Notes: generated by a model from the letters alone, not told the origin. A stretch of DNA of 25,898 nucleotides from JAHELQ01 sp965603365 (GCA_965603365.1 CBFDCR010000071.1:1-25898); one strand, 5' to 3'. Positions 7,913-16,572 are shown, counted from the stretch's first letter. Numbers and translations: made by a program.

Positions 7913-7941
7913 TTGAATTTTATTTAGCGAAGGGATAAAAT
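7913..7941 (+). promoter_or_regulatory. Candidate promoter for the zinc-ribbon repeat gene
   Basis: -35 TTGAAT (7913-7918), 17-bp spacer, -10 TAAAAT (7936-7941). The predicted start at about 7948 would leave only about 13 bases before the ATG and would begin inside the GGAGGTGAT ribosome site (7947-7955), so this leader may be atypical or the promoter may be chance. Confidence 0.4.
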
Positions 7942-7960
7942 AGGGGGGAGGTGATGAAGA

Positions 7961-8491
7961 ATGAAAAAGTGTCCGTTTTGTGCAGAGATGATTCAGGAGG
8001 AGGCGGTAAAATGCCGCTACTGTGGTGAGTTTTTGGACGGCAGGAAGAGACCGGCCCGGCAGGTGGCCTTCTGGGGCTATGAATACCGCTCCAAAACAAA
8101 ACTAATGGGCTGGCCCCTGGTGCACATCGCCCAGGGCATCGATCCGGAAACCGGCCGGCCCCGCGTGGCCCGGGGCATCATCGCCATCGGCAACATTGCC
8201 GTCGGCCTTATCGCCATCGGCGGTCTCTCCTTAGGCGGATTGAGCCTGGGGGGGCTGGCCCTGGGAGCGGCCGCTGTGGGCGGCATCGCCGTGGGTGGAG
8301 TGGCTTTTGGCGGCCTGGCTTTAGCCCTCTACCTGGCGGTCGGTGGGCTGGCCATCTCACTGAATTACGCCCTCGGCGGCCTGGCCTTAGCCCCCCACGC
8401 CATCGGCGCCAACCAGGTAGACCCGGAATTCGTGGAAAAACTGGAGAGACTCTGGCCCGGCATCCGCAAACTAATACCCCGCGGCCCTTGA
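7961..8491 (+). CDS. Zinc-ribbon protein with ten glycine-containing five-residue repeats
   Basis: The 176-residue protein begins with a zinc ribbon: C4, C7, C18, C21 in KCPFCAEM and KCRYCGEF. A linker WGYEYRSKTKLMGWPLVHIAQG follows in two overlapping motifs (GYEYRS and LMGWPLVHI). Residues about 72-121 are then about ten tandem copies of a five-residue unit, roughly [ILVA]-[AS]-[ILVF]-G-[GNLA], as in IAIGN, IAVGL, LSLGG, VAFGG. The last third (122-176) is hydrophobic and ends in an amphipathic helix (EKLERLWPGIRKLI). The period-five small/hydrophobic pattern could form a beta-helix or a packed membrane glycine zipper; I cannot decide. The start at 7961 has an almost perfect ribosome site. 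The gene sits between two defence-like operons but on the other strand. Function unknown. Its GC is higher than the AT-rich R-M genes next to it. Confidence 0.8.
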   Translation: MKKCPFCAEMIQEEAVKCRYCGEFLDGRKRPARQVAFWGYEYRSKTKLMGWPLVHIAQGIDPETGRPRVARGIIAIGNIAVGLIAIGGLSLGGLSLGGLALGAAAVGGIAVGGVAFGGLALALYLAVGGLAISLNYALGGLALAPHAIGANQVDPEFVEKLERLWPGIRKLIPRGP

Positions 8492-8499
8492 GTTACACT

Positions 8500-9228
8500 T
8501 CAAGATATAATAATAGGCGAGTAATCAAGGAATAAATGGTGTATACCAATGGGAGTGTTGTTAACCCGATCATGATTCGATGAAAACGAATAGTCAAAGT
8601 CATCGGTAATCTGAAAAAACGTCAGAAGTCGGTTGGTCTTCAACTCGGCGGATTCGTTTAACTTCTTTAAACGCAGGTTAATATCATCTTTGATTTTAAT
8701 AATATCCCCCGCCTCAACGAAGCCGATCATCCCGGCAATAGGCATAACCCTGGCATAGGTGTTTTCCACATATCTCTTGATGCCTTCAGCGATATAGAGT
8801 CGGTTCTTGCTGTTATTCTTTAACCTCTTACATTCAAAACAGAAATAACAATCTTCATCCCGCAATTCCCCGTTTTCCCCCTTCAAAAAACCGCTGAAGC
8901 CTTTGGTAACATTAAAAACTGCGATATCCTTCACTGATTCCTTCCCGGTATCTTCATGATATTCTCCGACTTCATAGTGAAAAAGGAGATGTTCTAACCC
9001 GGGAAACTCTCCTTTATACTTTCTTAAATATTTTTCGGTAAGATTGTATTTCAGGTAATCTTCGGGTTTTTTGTTCTTAACTTTAGAAATGTCGGTGAAA
9101 TCAAATGTCTCTTCTTCGAGGATCTTTTTATAACAATATAGAATCAGTTTCAGGACCTGCCGGAACTGCTGCCTTAGTTGTGGTTGTTTTCTCTTTAGAG
9201 TAAACGCCTTAACCGTTTCGCCCATCAT
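8500..9228 (-). CDS. Candidate PD-(D/E)XK nuclease, R-M companion
   Basis: The 242-residue protein is not assigned to a named family. A central KDIAVFN (D101) followed about 30 residues later by YFCFECKRL (E132-C133-K134) and a long helix (EGIKRYVENTYA) is the D...ExK plus helix pattern of restriction-like nucleases. The chain then has a strand (MPIAGMIGFVEAGD) and ends in hydrophobic strands. The gene begins directly after the TAG stop of the methyltransferase gene with zero gap (start 9228, with a second ATG at 9225), so it is in the same operon. The inferred role is the cleavage subunit of a split restriction system. A nucleic-acid or modification-related accessory role is also possible. 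Confidence 0.6.
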   Translation of the reverse strand: MMGETVKAFTLKRKQPQLRQQFRQVLKLILYCYKKILEEETFDFTDISKVKNKKPEDYLKYNLTEKYLRKYKGEFPGLEHLLFHYEVGEYHEDTGKESVKDIAVFNVTKGFSGFLKGENGELRDEDCYFCFECKRLKNNSKNRLYIAEGIKRYVENTYARVMPIAGMIGFVEAGDIIKIKDDINLRLKKLNESAELKTNRLLTFFQITDDFDYSFSSNHDRVNNTPIGIHHLFLDYSPIIIS

Positions 9229-12200
9229 CTACTTGTCTTTCATCTGTTCCAATTCCGCCCGGTTAATGTCATCGATAAATTCGGACAAATCCACATGGGC
9301 GATGGCCCGGTGCCACGATTTAAACTCATTGGGCTTGATAATATAAAAGAAGTCTTCTTCAAATCCCTTGATCACCTTACTGCTGTACAACTCATTGGTG
9401 ATCTTCCAGATAGACAAATTGTGGGATAATGATTTTAGAAACTGTTCCTCCGAGGTCTCCTGGTCTAATTTTATGATTTCTTCCCCCCTGTCCGGTTTAT
9501 GGGAGACAATCATAAATTTCATGGCAACAAAGTAATTCAAATAGATGTATTGCACCTGGAAATATTCTCCCGGGGCGTGGTAAATACTGCTAAAGTGCTT
9601 GTAAAATATGTCGGCATATTGTCTGAGATCCTCGTCGGTCACCCGCCTTAAAGCCACCTCAAAGGCCTTCTTTTCCTGGAATAGATACCTGGATACTTCC
9701 AGCATATAATCGATTAAATCTCTCTCCATTTCACCGACACCATAGGCTTCATTGACCATTTCATTTATCTGTTTAAACTCCGGGAGATCTTCGGGTACAG
9801 GCGGCTTTGAAGGGACCAGTTCCAGGTTACCGCTACCGGCGGCGCGTTTCTCATAATAATCTTTATAATACCCGATAAACCGCTCCACCAATCCCACAAA
9901 TCTCTTTTTATCGTCGATTTCGACATAAGGAAATGATAAATATTCTTCCAAAGCCAATTCAGGATAGAAAACTCCCCAATCAGAAGACGTTAAGAATTGA
10001 TAATAAGTAAAAAGTTTTGAGATGATTATCCCATAAAATTCCTTAAGCCGAAATATCTCTTCAGTGGAAGCGATGCCAAACGTACAATGCTTGAAGACAG
10101 CGGTATCTTCAACAAAGGAAACGACTATGTCGCTCTCAGTCCGGGTACGGGATTTTAAAAGAATCTTTTGCCCTTTATAATAGTTTATATTATCTCCACT
10201 TTTTAAGTAAGTCTCTTCTAAAGTTACAACCGAATTATCTTTAATATGGCAATAATAATCGGTTATATCTTTATTTCCCAATATAGGTATGCCCAAAATA
10301 TCTTTATACGACTCACAATCAGTATTCTTCTTTAATATTCCGTCTCCCCTATAAATGTTCTTTTTCGTTTCAATAAAATTCTCAAATGTTTTGATACCGC
10401 TTCTTAATTTCTTCAAAAACTCAAAATCGATGGCGGTGCCGTACAACGCCACCTTGAGCAGCCAATCGTATGTGATGAGATATTCTTGCCTGATCTGTTC
10501 CTGATCGTATTTTTCGATTACCAGTGCATTAAAGTTCTTCAAAAACAGGTTGGGCTTTATCGAATAGTGTTTGACCATATGATCCTTTGTGTTTCGGCCC
10601 GCCGCATACCGATAAAACACGATGATCGCCGGATTATCGGCCTTTTTAAAAATAAGTCGCCTGGCAGGGGAAAGATCAAAGAGTTGATCCACGAAAAAGT
10701 TTTCAAAAAAATACTTTTTAAAACCTCTGGCCCCGAGATTGTAAAAGGCCTTACTGGTTACGATCAAGCCGCACTTCAAATGGGAGTGAGCAAAATCCTT
10801 AACCCTCAACAAAAAAGTCTGTGAGATTTCATAACGGGCAACCGGTAATTTGTCTTTTCCTTTCCCGATATATTGCAAATGATGTGTGCTTTTGTCGGAC
10901 TTCCATGGCGGATTACCAATGATAAACGTCAAAGCGACATCTTTTAGTATTCCATTAAAAGGATGATCCGTATCAAAAAAGTCTGCCCTGAATACTCTTT
11001 TGTTCAACAGTTCCGGCAGTTTAATATTTTGAATATCCTTCGGCTCTTTATAGTCCAGGAGAGCTACGTAAAGGGAAAAGATGGCCACATGCAGCGCGAA
11101 TTCATCTTCATCTTTATCGATTCCGTACAGGTTCTGGGCCAACAATTCGATCAATGTCTCATCGCCGAGGGTTCCCCCGGCCTTTTCCCGCTCTTTTTCC
11201 ACCATGCGGCGGTACGCCTCGACCAGGAAGATCCCCGATCCACAGGAGGGATCCAGTATTTTGCATGTAGAGGTGTCGTGGTGGGCAAGGTACTCTTCGA
11301 CGGTATGCTTCAACACATAGTTAACCAGGAAGGTGGGCGTATAAATGGAGGCATTGTCCCTTCGCCTTTTCTCATCGATGATGGATTCATATATGCCGCT
11401 GACGAGTTCGATGGGAATGACGCCGAAATCATACACATCAAATAAGACCTGTTCGCCCGTTTCCAGGTTTTCCCCTCGAAATAACCTGGTCAATAAATTT
11501 AGGTGGCGCTGTTCTACCTGGTCTTCATCATCCTCAATATCGAACAAATTACCGTTAAACCGTTTTTTTAGATATTCAAAAAACCCGTAAATCCCCGACC
11601 TGTCGGCAATCAGATGATTGAAACTCTCCTTTCGCCTCTCCTTATCCCCCGGTTCTCCTTCGATATAGGCTTCGTCCAGTATGACGTTTCGATCAATTAA
11701 GTACCTCGAAAAGATCAGCCTCAGTAACAGCTTGTTGGCGAGTCTCAACGGCAGGCCTATTTGTTCCAACTGCTTGACGGCAGTACGTATGTTGTTAAGA
11801 AGATAACGGTCTACCCGGTGTTTCTCGACTCCCCCCTTGTAATGAGTGTCTTCCAGCCATCGCCAGGTATTCCCGGACTGGATCTCCCAGAAGGAGAAAT
11901 GTTCGGCTATTTTGGACTGACCAAGCTTGAGGTCGTGAAGCCTGTTTTTATCTTTAAGGTAACGAAAGGCATTGTAGACCTCGACCTCGCCCTCTTTTAC
12001 AATAAAAATGACCGCTGCCTGGTTAAAGCACCAGGATTGGCTGTGAATCCTTTTTATAGACCGCTCTTCCGGGTTTTCAAAGAATAAAATCAAGGGAATA
12101 CCGTTAAAATGATAAAAGCCATCGGGCTGGATCACATTGATCTGTTCCAATAGTTTCCACGAAAATTGATTTTCCCCCGGGATACTCTTTCTCCAATCGG

Positions 12201-12276
12201 ATTTTCCCTTTACCTCGATGATGCAGTTCTCTATCGGTAGCTCCAGCGTTTCGTACAACTGGGCCAATGCACTCAC
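9229..12276 (-). CDS. Eco57I-type N6-adenine DNA methyltransferase (large R-M-like protein)
   Basis: The 1015-residue protein has an N-terminal domain of the Eco57I R-M type, with FNGIPLILFFENPEE and SQSWCFNQAAVIFIVK motifs. A helical region runs from about 150 to 300. The methyltransferase core starts with YTPTFLVNYVL (312-322), then motif I ILDPSCGSGIFLVEAY (340-355), and the catalytic IGNPPWKS at 453-460 (N-P-P-W, gamma-class adenine methylase). The remaining 500 residues include a specificity-like region and a helical C-terminus. No convincing PD-(D/E)XK site is visible in the N-terminal domain. Start is a GTG at 12276 with GGAGG six bases before; the longer frame has no ATG with a better site. 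The adjacent downstream gene is the candidate nuclease. Together they look like a split type II/IIG-like R-M system. Confidence 0.85.
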   Translation of the reverse strand: MSALAQLYETLELPIENCIIEVKGKSDWRKSIPGENQFSWKLLEQINVIQPDGFYHFNGIPLILFFENPEERSIKRIHSQSWCFNQAAVIFIVKEGEVEVYNAFRYLKDKNRLHDLKLGQSKIAEHFSFWEIQSGNTWRWLEDTHYKGGVEKHRVDRYLLNNIRTAVKQLEQIGLPLRLANKLLLRLIFSRYLIDRNVILDEAYIEGEPGDKERRKESFNHLIADRSGIYGFFEYLKKRFNGNLFDIEDDEDQVEQRHLNLLTRLFRGENLETGEQVLFDVYDFGVIPIELVSGIYESIIDEKRRRDNASIYTPTFLVNYVLKHTVEEYLAHHDTSTCKILDPSCGSGIFLVEAYRRMVEKEREKAGGTLGDETLIELLAQNLYGIDKDEDEFALHVAIFSLYVALLDYKEPKDIQNIKLPELLNKRVFRADFFDTDHPFNGILKDVALTFIIGNPPWKSDKSTHHLQYIGKGKDKLPVARYEISQTFLLRVKDFAHSHLKCGLIVTSKAFYNLGARGFKKYFFENFFVDQLFDLSPARRLIFKKADNPAIIVFYRYAAGRNTKDHMVKHYSIKPNLFLKNFNALVIEKYDQEQIRQEYLITYDWLLKVALYGTAIDFEFLKKLRSGIKTFENFIETKKNIYRGDGILKKNTDCESYKDILGIPILGNKDITDYYCHIKDNSVVTLEETYLKSGDNINYYKGQKILLKSRTRTESDIVVSFVEDTAVFKHCTFGIASTEEIFRLKEFYGIIISKLFTYYQFLTSSDWGVFYPELALEEYLSFPYVEIDDKKRFVGLVERFIGYYKDYYEKRAAGSGNLELVPSKPPVPEDLPEFKQINEMVNEAYGVGEMERDLIDYMLEVSRYLFQEKKAFEVALRRVTDEDLRQYADIFYKHFSSIYHAPGEYFQVQYIYLNYFVAMKFMIVSHKPDRGEEIIKLDQETSEEQFLKSLSHNLSIWKITNELYSSKVIKGFEEDFFYIIKPNEFKSWHRAIAHVDLSEFIDDINRAELEQMKDK

Positions 12277-12354
12277 TTAGATCCTCCGCTTCGTGTTATC
12301 ATACAGCCACCACATCAAAATTCTTGACCTCTTCATGCCTTTTACACAGATATA

Positions 12355-12383
12355 ATAATAAAAGACTCCAATACTATTGTCAA
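12355..12383 (-). promoter_or_regulatory. Strong sigma-70 promoter for the methylase/nuclease operon
   Basis: On the minus strand: consensus -35 TTGACA (12378-12383), 17-bp spacer, -10 TATTAT (12355-12360). Transcription near 12348 gives a leader of about 70 bases to the GTG at 12276. Confidence 0.75.
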
Positions 12384-12420
12384 GAACCTGACTCATAAAT
12401 ACAATAATACCCCGACAAGT

Positions 12421-12437
12421 ATGACAAATCATGTCAT
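12421..12437. promoter_or_regulatory. Inverted repeat, possible operator between divergent operons
   Basis: ATGACA (12421-12426) and TGTCAT (12432-12437) are exact inverted arms around AATCA. It lies about 40 bp upstream of the -35 of both the R-M operon and the ABC transporter promoter. A site for a dimeric regulator is plausible; no regulator gene is nearby. Confidence 0.35.
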
Positions 12438-12475
12438 GGGCATACACTAAAATGTCCGATTTTCGACTCCGAATG

Positions 12476-12505
12476 TTGGAGAAAAGGGGGGAAAGGGTGT
12501 ATAAT
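12476..12505 (+). promoter_or_regulatory. Candidate promoter for the FecCD-type ABC transporter
   Basis: -10 TATAAT (12500-12505) is consensus. The -35 TTGGAG (12476-12481) with an 18-bp spacer is weaker. The transcript would begin about 15 bases before the ATG at 12527. Confidence 0.55.
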
Positions 12506-12526
12506 TTTGCTTAATTTGTAGAGAAC

Positions 12527-13282
12527 ATGATTGAGATTAAGAATTTGACGTACCGGATTAGAGGCAAGACCATCCTGGAGGATGTCAGCCTGACGATCGA
12601 AGCGGGCTGTTTCTGGCTGATTTTCGGGCCCAACGGGGCCGGCAAGACCACTTTGTTCAGGGTCATCGCCGGTTTGATCACCGACTATGAAGGAGAGGTC
12701 TCAATCGACGGTCGCAATATCCGTCAGGACTCGAAAAGGGAGTTGGCCCGCAAGGTCTCTTACCTGCCGCAATTCGAGGAATTCTCCCTGCCCTTAACGG
12801 TCAGGGAGATCCTGCTGGCCGGCAGATACCCCTATTTATCGCTGTTCCAGGACTACGCCAAAGACGATTACAACATCCTGCACCGGGCGCTGGAGACATT
12901 CGGGATTGCCGAATTTGAAAACCGGGGGATCAATACCTTGAGCGGCGGGGAACGGAAAAAGGTGATGCTGGCCTCCGCCTATATCCAGGATGTCCCCGTC
13001 ATCCTGTTTGACGAGCCCTTTACCTTTCTCGATCCCGAAGCGGTCAGCCATCTCAAGAAACATATGATCAAGCTAAAACAGCAGGGCAAGACCCTGGTGG
13101 TGGTCTCTCATAACATCGAGATCCTCTTCCCCATCGTGAATAAGATCACTGCCCTGAAGAATGGGCAGGTCCTCTACTCCGGGGAGAAGAGATTTGACAA
13201 AGAGATCTTTAAACAGACCTACCACATCGAGTTTGCGCAAACAATGGTCGAAGACAGGGAGATTATATTTTTAAATGAGTAG
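12527..13282 (+). CDS. ABC transporter ATP-binding subunit (FecE/BtuD-like)
   Basis: The 251-residue ATPase energises uptake through the adjacent permease. Seen in order: Walker A GPNGAGKTT (34-42), Q-loop PQFEEF (81-86), signature LSGGE (138-142), Walker B VILFDEP (158-164) and H-loop VVVSHNIE. The type is that of iron-siderophore, haem or cobalamin importers. Its TAG stop overlaps the permease start by 8 bp, so the two genes are coupled. It follows a -10 TATAAT promoter. No cobalamin riboswitch or clear Fur box was found upstream, so the metal or cofactor substrate cannot be named. Confidence 0.88.
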   Translation: MIEIKNLTYRIRGKTILEDVSLTIEAGCFWLIFGPNGAGKTTLFRVIAGLITDYEGEVSIDGRNIRQDSKRELARKVSYLPQFEEFSLPLTVREILLAGRYPYLSLFQDYAKDDYNILHRALETFGIAEFENRGINTLSGGERKKVMLASAYIQDVPVILFDEPFTFLDPEAVSHLKKHMIKLKQQGKTLVVVSHNIEILFPIVNKITALKNGQVLYSGEKRFDKEIFKQTYHIEFAQTMVEDREIIFLNE

Positions 13283-14249
13283 GAAACATATCTTGATCAT
13301 CGGTATCGGCATATTGGTGCTGCTGATGCTGCCCTTTATCGGCATCATCAGGATCGATTTCAACAGCCTATTTAAAGGCAGCCAGAGCAGTTTTATATTC
13401 TGGCAACTGCGGCTGCCCCGAACCATCTTAGGATTCATGGCCGGCTCGTCCCTGGCCTTAGCGGGCCTGATATTTCAAAACATATTCAAAAACAGCCTGG
13501 CCACCCCTTACACGTTAGGAGTATCCACCGGCGCCTCGGCCGGGATGGTACTGGGAATCAAGCTCAACCTGTCGCTCACCTTCCTGGGCTTAAACGGACT
13601 CTACTTATACGGTTTTGCCGGCGCCATGCTGTCCATTTTCCTGATCATGGGGATTGCCCGCGTCGTCAAGAGTTTCTCCATCTACACCCTGCTGATGGCC
13701 GGGGTGGCTATCAATTTCTTCTTTTCAGCCTGCATCGTGATCATCCAATATATGTTCGACTTCACCCAGACCATCGCCATCCTCCGCTGGCTGATGGGCG
13801 GCATCAATCCCACCGGCTACAAAGATTTGCTGTTCTTGCTGCCGACCTATATTTTTTTTATTACACTCACCTTCTTTTTAAAAAACGAACTCATCATTGC
13901 CTCGGCCGGAGAAGATTTTGCCTATGCCAAAGGGCTGGATCTCAAACGATTCCGCATCATCATTTTCATCATTGTCTCCCTGGTGATGGGCATTTTGGTC
14001 TCCTTCGTGGGGCCCATCGGCTTCGTGGGGCTAATCGTTCCCCATATCGCCCGGCTCATATTCCCCCATGACTTTAAGGCCGTGATCGCGGCCACCATTA
14101 TCATGGGCGGGCTGCTCCTATCTTTTACCGACTTTTTGGCCCGGATTTTGATCCCCCCGGCGGAGATCCCGGTGGGGATTATTACCTCCCTGATCGGTGC
14201 CCCCTTCTTTATCTTTGTACTGATCTCCACCCTCAAGCAAAAAACATAA
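13275..14249 (+). CDS. FecCD-family ABC transporter permease
   Basis: The 324-residue inner-membrane protein has about 9-10 hydrophobic helices, typical of FecCD/BtuC permeases. Conserved elements seen are FWQLRLPRTILGFMAGSSLALAGL near the start, TPYTLGVSTGAS, LRWLMGGI, and the C-terminal VGPIGFVGLIVPHIARLIF that packs on the ATPase. The last helix ends ILISTLKQKT after PAEIPVGIITSLIGAPFF, as in the family. It moves the same substrate as its ATPase. Neither a periplasmic binding protein nor a TonB-dependent receptor is adjacent: downstream is the convergent Prc gene only 12 bases away. The receptor and binding protein must be encoded elsewhere. Confidence 0.88.
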   Translation: MSRKHILIIGIGILVLLMLPFIGIIRIDFNSLFKGSQSSFIFWQLRLPRTILGFMAGSSLALAGLIFQNIFKNSLATPYTLGVSTGASAGMVLGIKLNLSLTFLGLNGLYLYGFAGAMLSIFLIMGIARVVKSFSIYTLLMAGVAINFFFSACIVIIQYMFDFTQTIAILRWLMGGINPTGYKDLLFLLPTYIFFITLTFFLKNELIIASAGEDFAYAKGLDLKRFRIIIFIIVSLVMGILVSFVGPIGFVGLIVPHIARLIFPHDFKAVIAATIIMGGLLLSFTDFLARILIPPAEIPVGIITSLIGAPFFIFVLISTLKQKT

Positions 14250-14261
14250 CGATTCTCTGCT

Positions 14262-16370
14262 CTATTTTTGCATCTTGACCAGGTCATTGGTAATGTGAAC
14301 CGCCTCGGCCAGCATCACATCCTTATCCAGTTGTTTAAACCATTCCCGGTCCCGGCGGGTATTTTCTTCTTTTAGGCGTTTGGAAGTCCCGGGGGCTATC
14401 TTTCGCAGGGAAACGATTTCAAAATCGGTGCTCTTTTTATCCAATTGTTCCAGCCTGTCCAGTTCCTGCCTCAATTGCTTTTGCTGTTCCTTCACTTCCT
14501 TTAAGTTCAAGCTCTGCAAGGTATTGGCCCGCCTGCTTTTGAGAGTCTCGATATATTCGCTGTTGAGCCTGAAATATTTGTTATTGCTGATCCGCGCCTG
14601 GCTGGCGGCATACAGCCTACTTAGATCCGGCGACTCCTTGCTCCACCTTTGATAAGAGGCGGCCTTTATGGAATCCCACTGCAACGGGTAATCCAGGTAT
14701 TTCTCCCCGATTTCGAGATAATCGAAGCGGTCGGGCAGTACAATATCCGGAATAATTCCTTTGTACTGGTTGGAACCGCCGGTGATGCGATAGAATTTCT
14801 GGATGGTCAGGGTGAGAGCCCCCAGGGGCTGGAAATCCCTGGATTTACTTAATATATAGCGATCCAGATCCATCAAGACCTGGACCGTACCTTTGCCAAA
14901 CGAACTGCTGCCCCCGACAATGACGGCCCGGCCATAGTCCTGTAAGGCGGCAGCCAATATTTCCGAGGCCGAGGCGCTGAGGGCATTGACCATCACCACC
15001 AGCGGCCCACCGTAGATGATGCCGGTATCGGGATCCTTCAAGACACGAACCCCATGCCGCCGGTCCTTCACCTGCACAACCGGCCCCTTTTTAATAAAAA
15101 GACCGGACATGCGGATGGCATCCTGAAGGGCGCCGCCGCTGTTGTTTCTTATGTCCAGGATGATACCGTCCACGCCTCTTTTCTTGAGTTTTTCCAGTTC
15201 TTTTTTAACATCATCTGTCGAGTTCCGGCCATTTTTGCGGGTGAAGTCATTATAGAACCGGGGAAGCGATATATAGCCGATCTTATTTTTAGATTTCTTT
15301 TCCTTGAGCAGGGCAGAGTGGGCAAAGGTATCCTCAATGATCACCACATCCCGGACAATGGGAATCTCCATGATCCGGCCATCCGGCTTTTTTACGGTTA
15401 AACGCACCAGGGTGCCTTTTTTGCCGCGGATCAGTTTGACGGCATCCTCAACCCGCATGCCCACTACATCCACCGCCTCTTCGTCCCCCTGGCCCACCTT
15501 CAGGATCAAATCCCCGGCTTCCAACTGCTTCTGCCGCCAGGACGGGCCGCCCGGTACGATGCTGACCACCTTGACAAAACCGTCGGATTCACCCAGCAGG
15601 GCGCCAATCCCCTCCAGTTGCCCGCTCATTTCGATGTCGAAATCATCCTTCTTCTTGGGAGCCAGATACGACGAATGGGGGTCGAACACATTCAGAAGGG
15701 CATTAAAATAACGGGCCTGGTGATCGGTTTGATCAGCCTTAAGCAGCCGGTTTAACATGGCGGTTACACTCTTCTCCACCGATTTCCTGGCCTTCTCTTC
15801 CAGCACCGCTTCCTTTGTGCCTCCCTCTTTACTCTTCAACTCCTTATCGCTCTCCATAAGATTCAGGTAACGGGTCAGGGCGCGGTATTTCAGTATCTTT
15901 CGCCAATACTCTTTTAATTGTTCCTCGGTATCGCAGTATTCCCTTTTATCTGCATCCAGTTCAACATAATCATCCCGGCTAAAATCAAAGGGCCGGCTCA
16001 GAATTTCGGGAATGTACGCCTTCACCTGCTCAATCCGCGACTTTAGACGTTTGCTGACCTCCTTCATCAAATCCAGCCGGCCAGCCGCCAGATCATCGTC
16101 GATCCTGTACTTGTATTTCTCCACTGCCCGGATGTCCGCTTGCAGCAAAAAACGTTTATTGAAATCCAGGTAACTCAGATAGTTCCAGAAGGCCTTTTCG
16201 GAAAAATCATCGTTTATTTTTTTACCGCTGTAATGCAACTCCTCCAGAGACTGGTAGATCATCTGGCTCAGGTAACCCTCCCGGCGAATCTCCTGCTCCG
16301 AACCCGGCAGGATCAACACCTGGATCAGGGCGGCCGCCAGCAGCGTGATAATTAAAATTTTATGTCTCAT
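14262..16370 (-). CDS. prc: Periplasmic tail-specific protease (Prc/Tsp, S41A)
   Basis: The 702-residue protein starts with a signal-anchor (MRHKILIITLLAAALIQVL). An N-terminal Prc-type domain follows, including NVFDPHSSYLAPKK. Then comes a PDZ domain (about 245-345, IGALLGESDGFVKVVSIVPGGP) and the S41 catalytic domain. In SASASE (465-470) the serine nucleophile is present and Lys493 lies in FGKGTVQ; NNSGGALQDA supplies the oxyanion region. A C-terminal DUF3340-like helical domain completes the Prc architecture. The ATG at 16370 is preceded by AGAGGA at about seven bases, and the promoter at 16404-16432 starts transcription near 16397, which excludes the ATG at 16403. The protease trims C-termini of periplasmic proteins and lipoproteins. 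Confidence 0.92.
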   Translation of the reverse strand: MRHKILIITLLAAALIQVLILPGSEQEIRREGYLSQMIYQSLEELHYSGKKINDDFSEKAFWNYLSYLDFNKRFLLQADIRAVEKYKYRIDDDLAAGRLDLMKEVSKRLKSRIEQVKAYIPEILSRPFDFSRDDYVELDADKREYCDTEEQLKEYWRKILKYRALTRYLNLMESDKELKSKEGGTKEAVLEEKARKSVEKSVTAMLNRLLKADQTDHQARYFNALLNVFDPHSSYLAPKKKDDFDIEMSGQLEGIGALLGESDGFVKVVSIVPGGPSWRQKQLEAGDLILKVGQGDEEAVDVVGMRVEDAVKLIRGKKGTLVRLTVKKPDGRIMEIPIVRDVVIIEDTFAHSALLKEKKSKNKIGYISLPRFYNDFTRKNGRNSTDDVKKELEKLKKRGVDGIILDIRNNSGGALQDAIRMSGLFIKKGPVVQVKDRRHGVRVLKDPDTGIIYGGPLVVMVNALSASASEILAAALQDYGRAVIVGGSSSFGKGTVQVLMDLDRYILSKSRDFQPLGALTLTIQKFYRITGGSNQYKGIIPDIVLPDRFDYLEIGEKYLDYPLQWDSIKAASYQRWSKESPDLSRLYAASQARISNNKYFRLNSEYIETLKSRRANTLQSLNLKEVKEQQKQLRQELDRLEQLDKKSTDFEIVSLRKIAPGTSKRLKEENTRRDREWFKQLDKDVMLAEAVHITNDLVKMQK

Positions 16371-16403
16371 TTTAATTCCTCTCATTCTAAATTTCATTTC
16401 CAT

Positions 16404-16432
16404 ATTTTATCAAAATTTCTTGTATTTCTGAA
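16404..16432 (-). promoter_or_regulatory. Promoter of the Prc gene
   Basis: Minus strand: -35 TTCAGA (16427-16432), 17-bp spacer, -10 TAAAAT (16404-16409). The predicted start near 16397 leaves a leader of about 27 bases to the ATG at 16370 and so selects this start. Confidence 0.5.
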
Positions 16433-16521
16433 TCCCTAAAAACAACATTTTTTACATTACCGTAATTTATACGTTTATACGAAAAATTTCCGAAATATGT
16501 TTAAAAATGGATCAGCCCTAT

Positions 16522-16550
16522 TTGACAATAGAAAATCACTGTGATAGAAG
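16522..16550 (+). promoter_or_regulatory. Candidate promoter of the NSS symporter gene
   Basis: Consensus -35 TTGACA (16522-16527) with a weak -10 TAGAAG (16545-16550) at 17-bp spacing. The leader then holds three 8-bp tandem copies (AACTGTAA, AACTGTAA, ATGTGTAA) at 16573-16596 just before the ribosome site. Confidence 0.4.
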
Positions 16551-16572
16551 ATAGCTTTAGCTTTTTGTGTTG

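Noticed and set aside
12277..12526. Cobalamin or other riboswitch before the ABC transporter
   Set aside because: Leader after the -10 is about 15 bases, and no conserved riboswitch core was seen; the 250 bp hold two promoters and an inverted repeat only.
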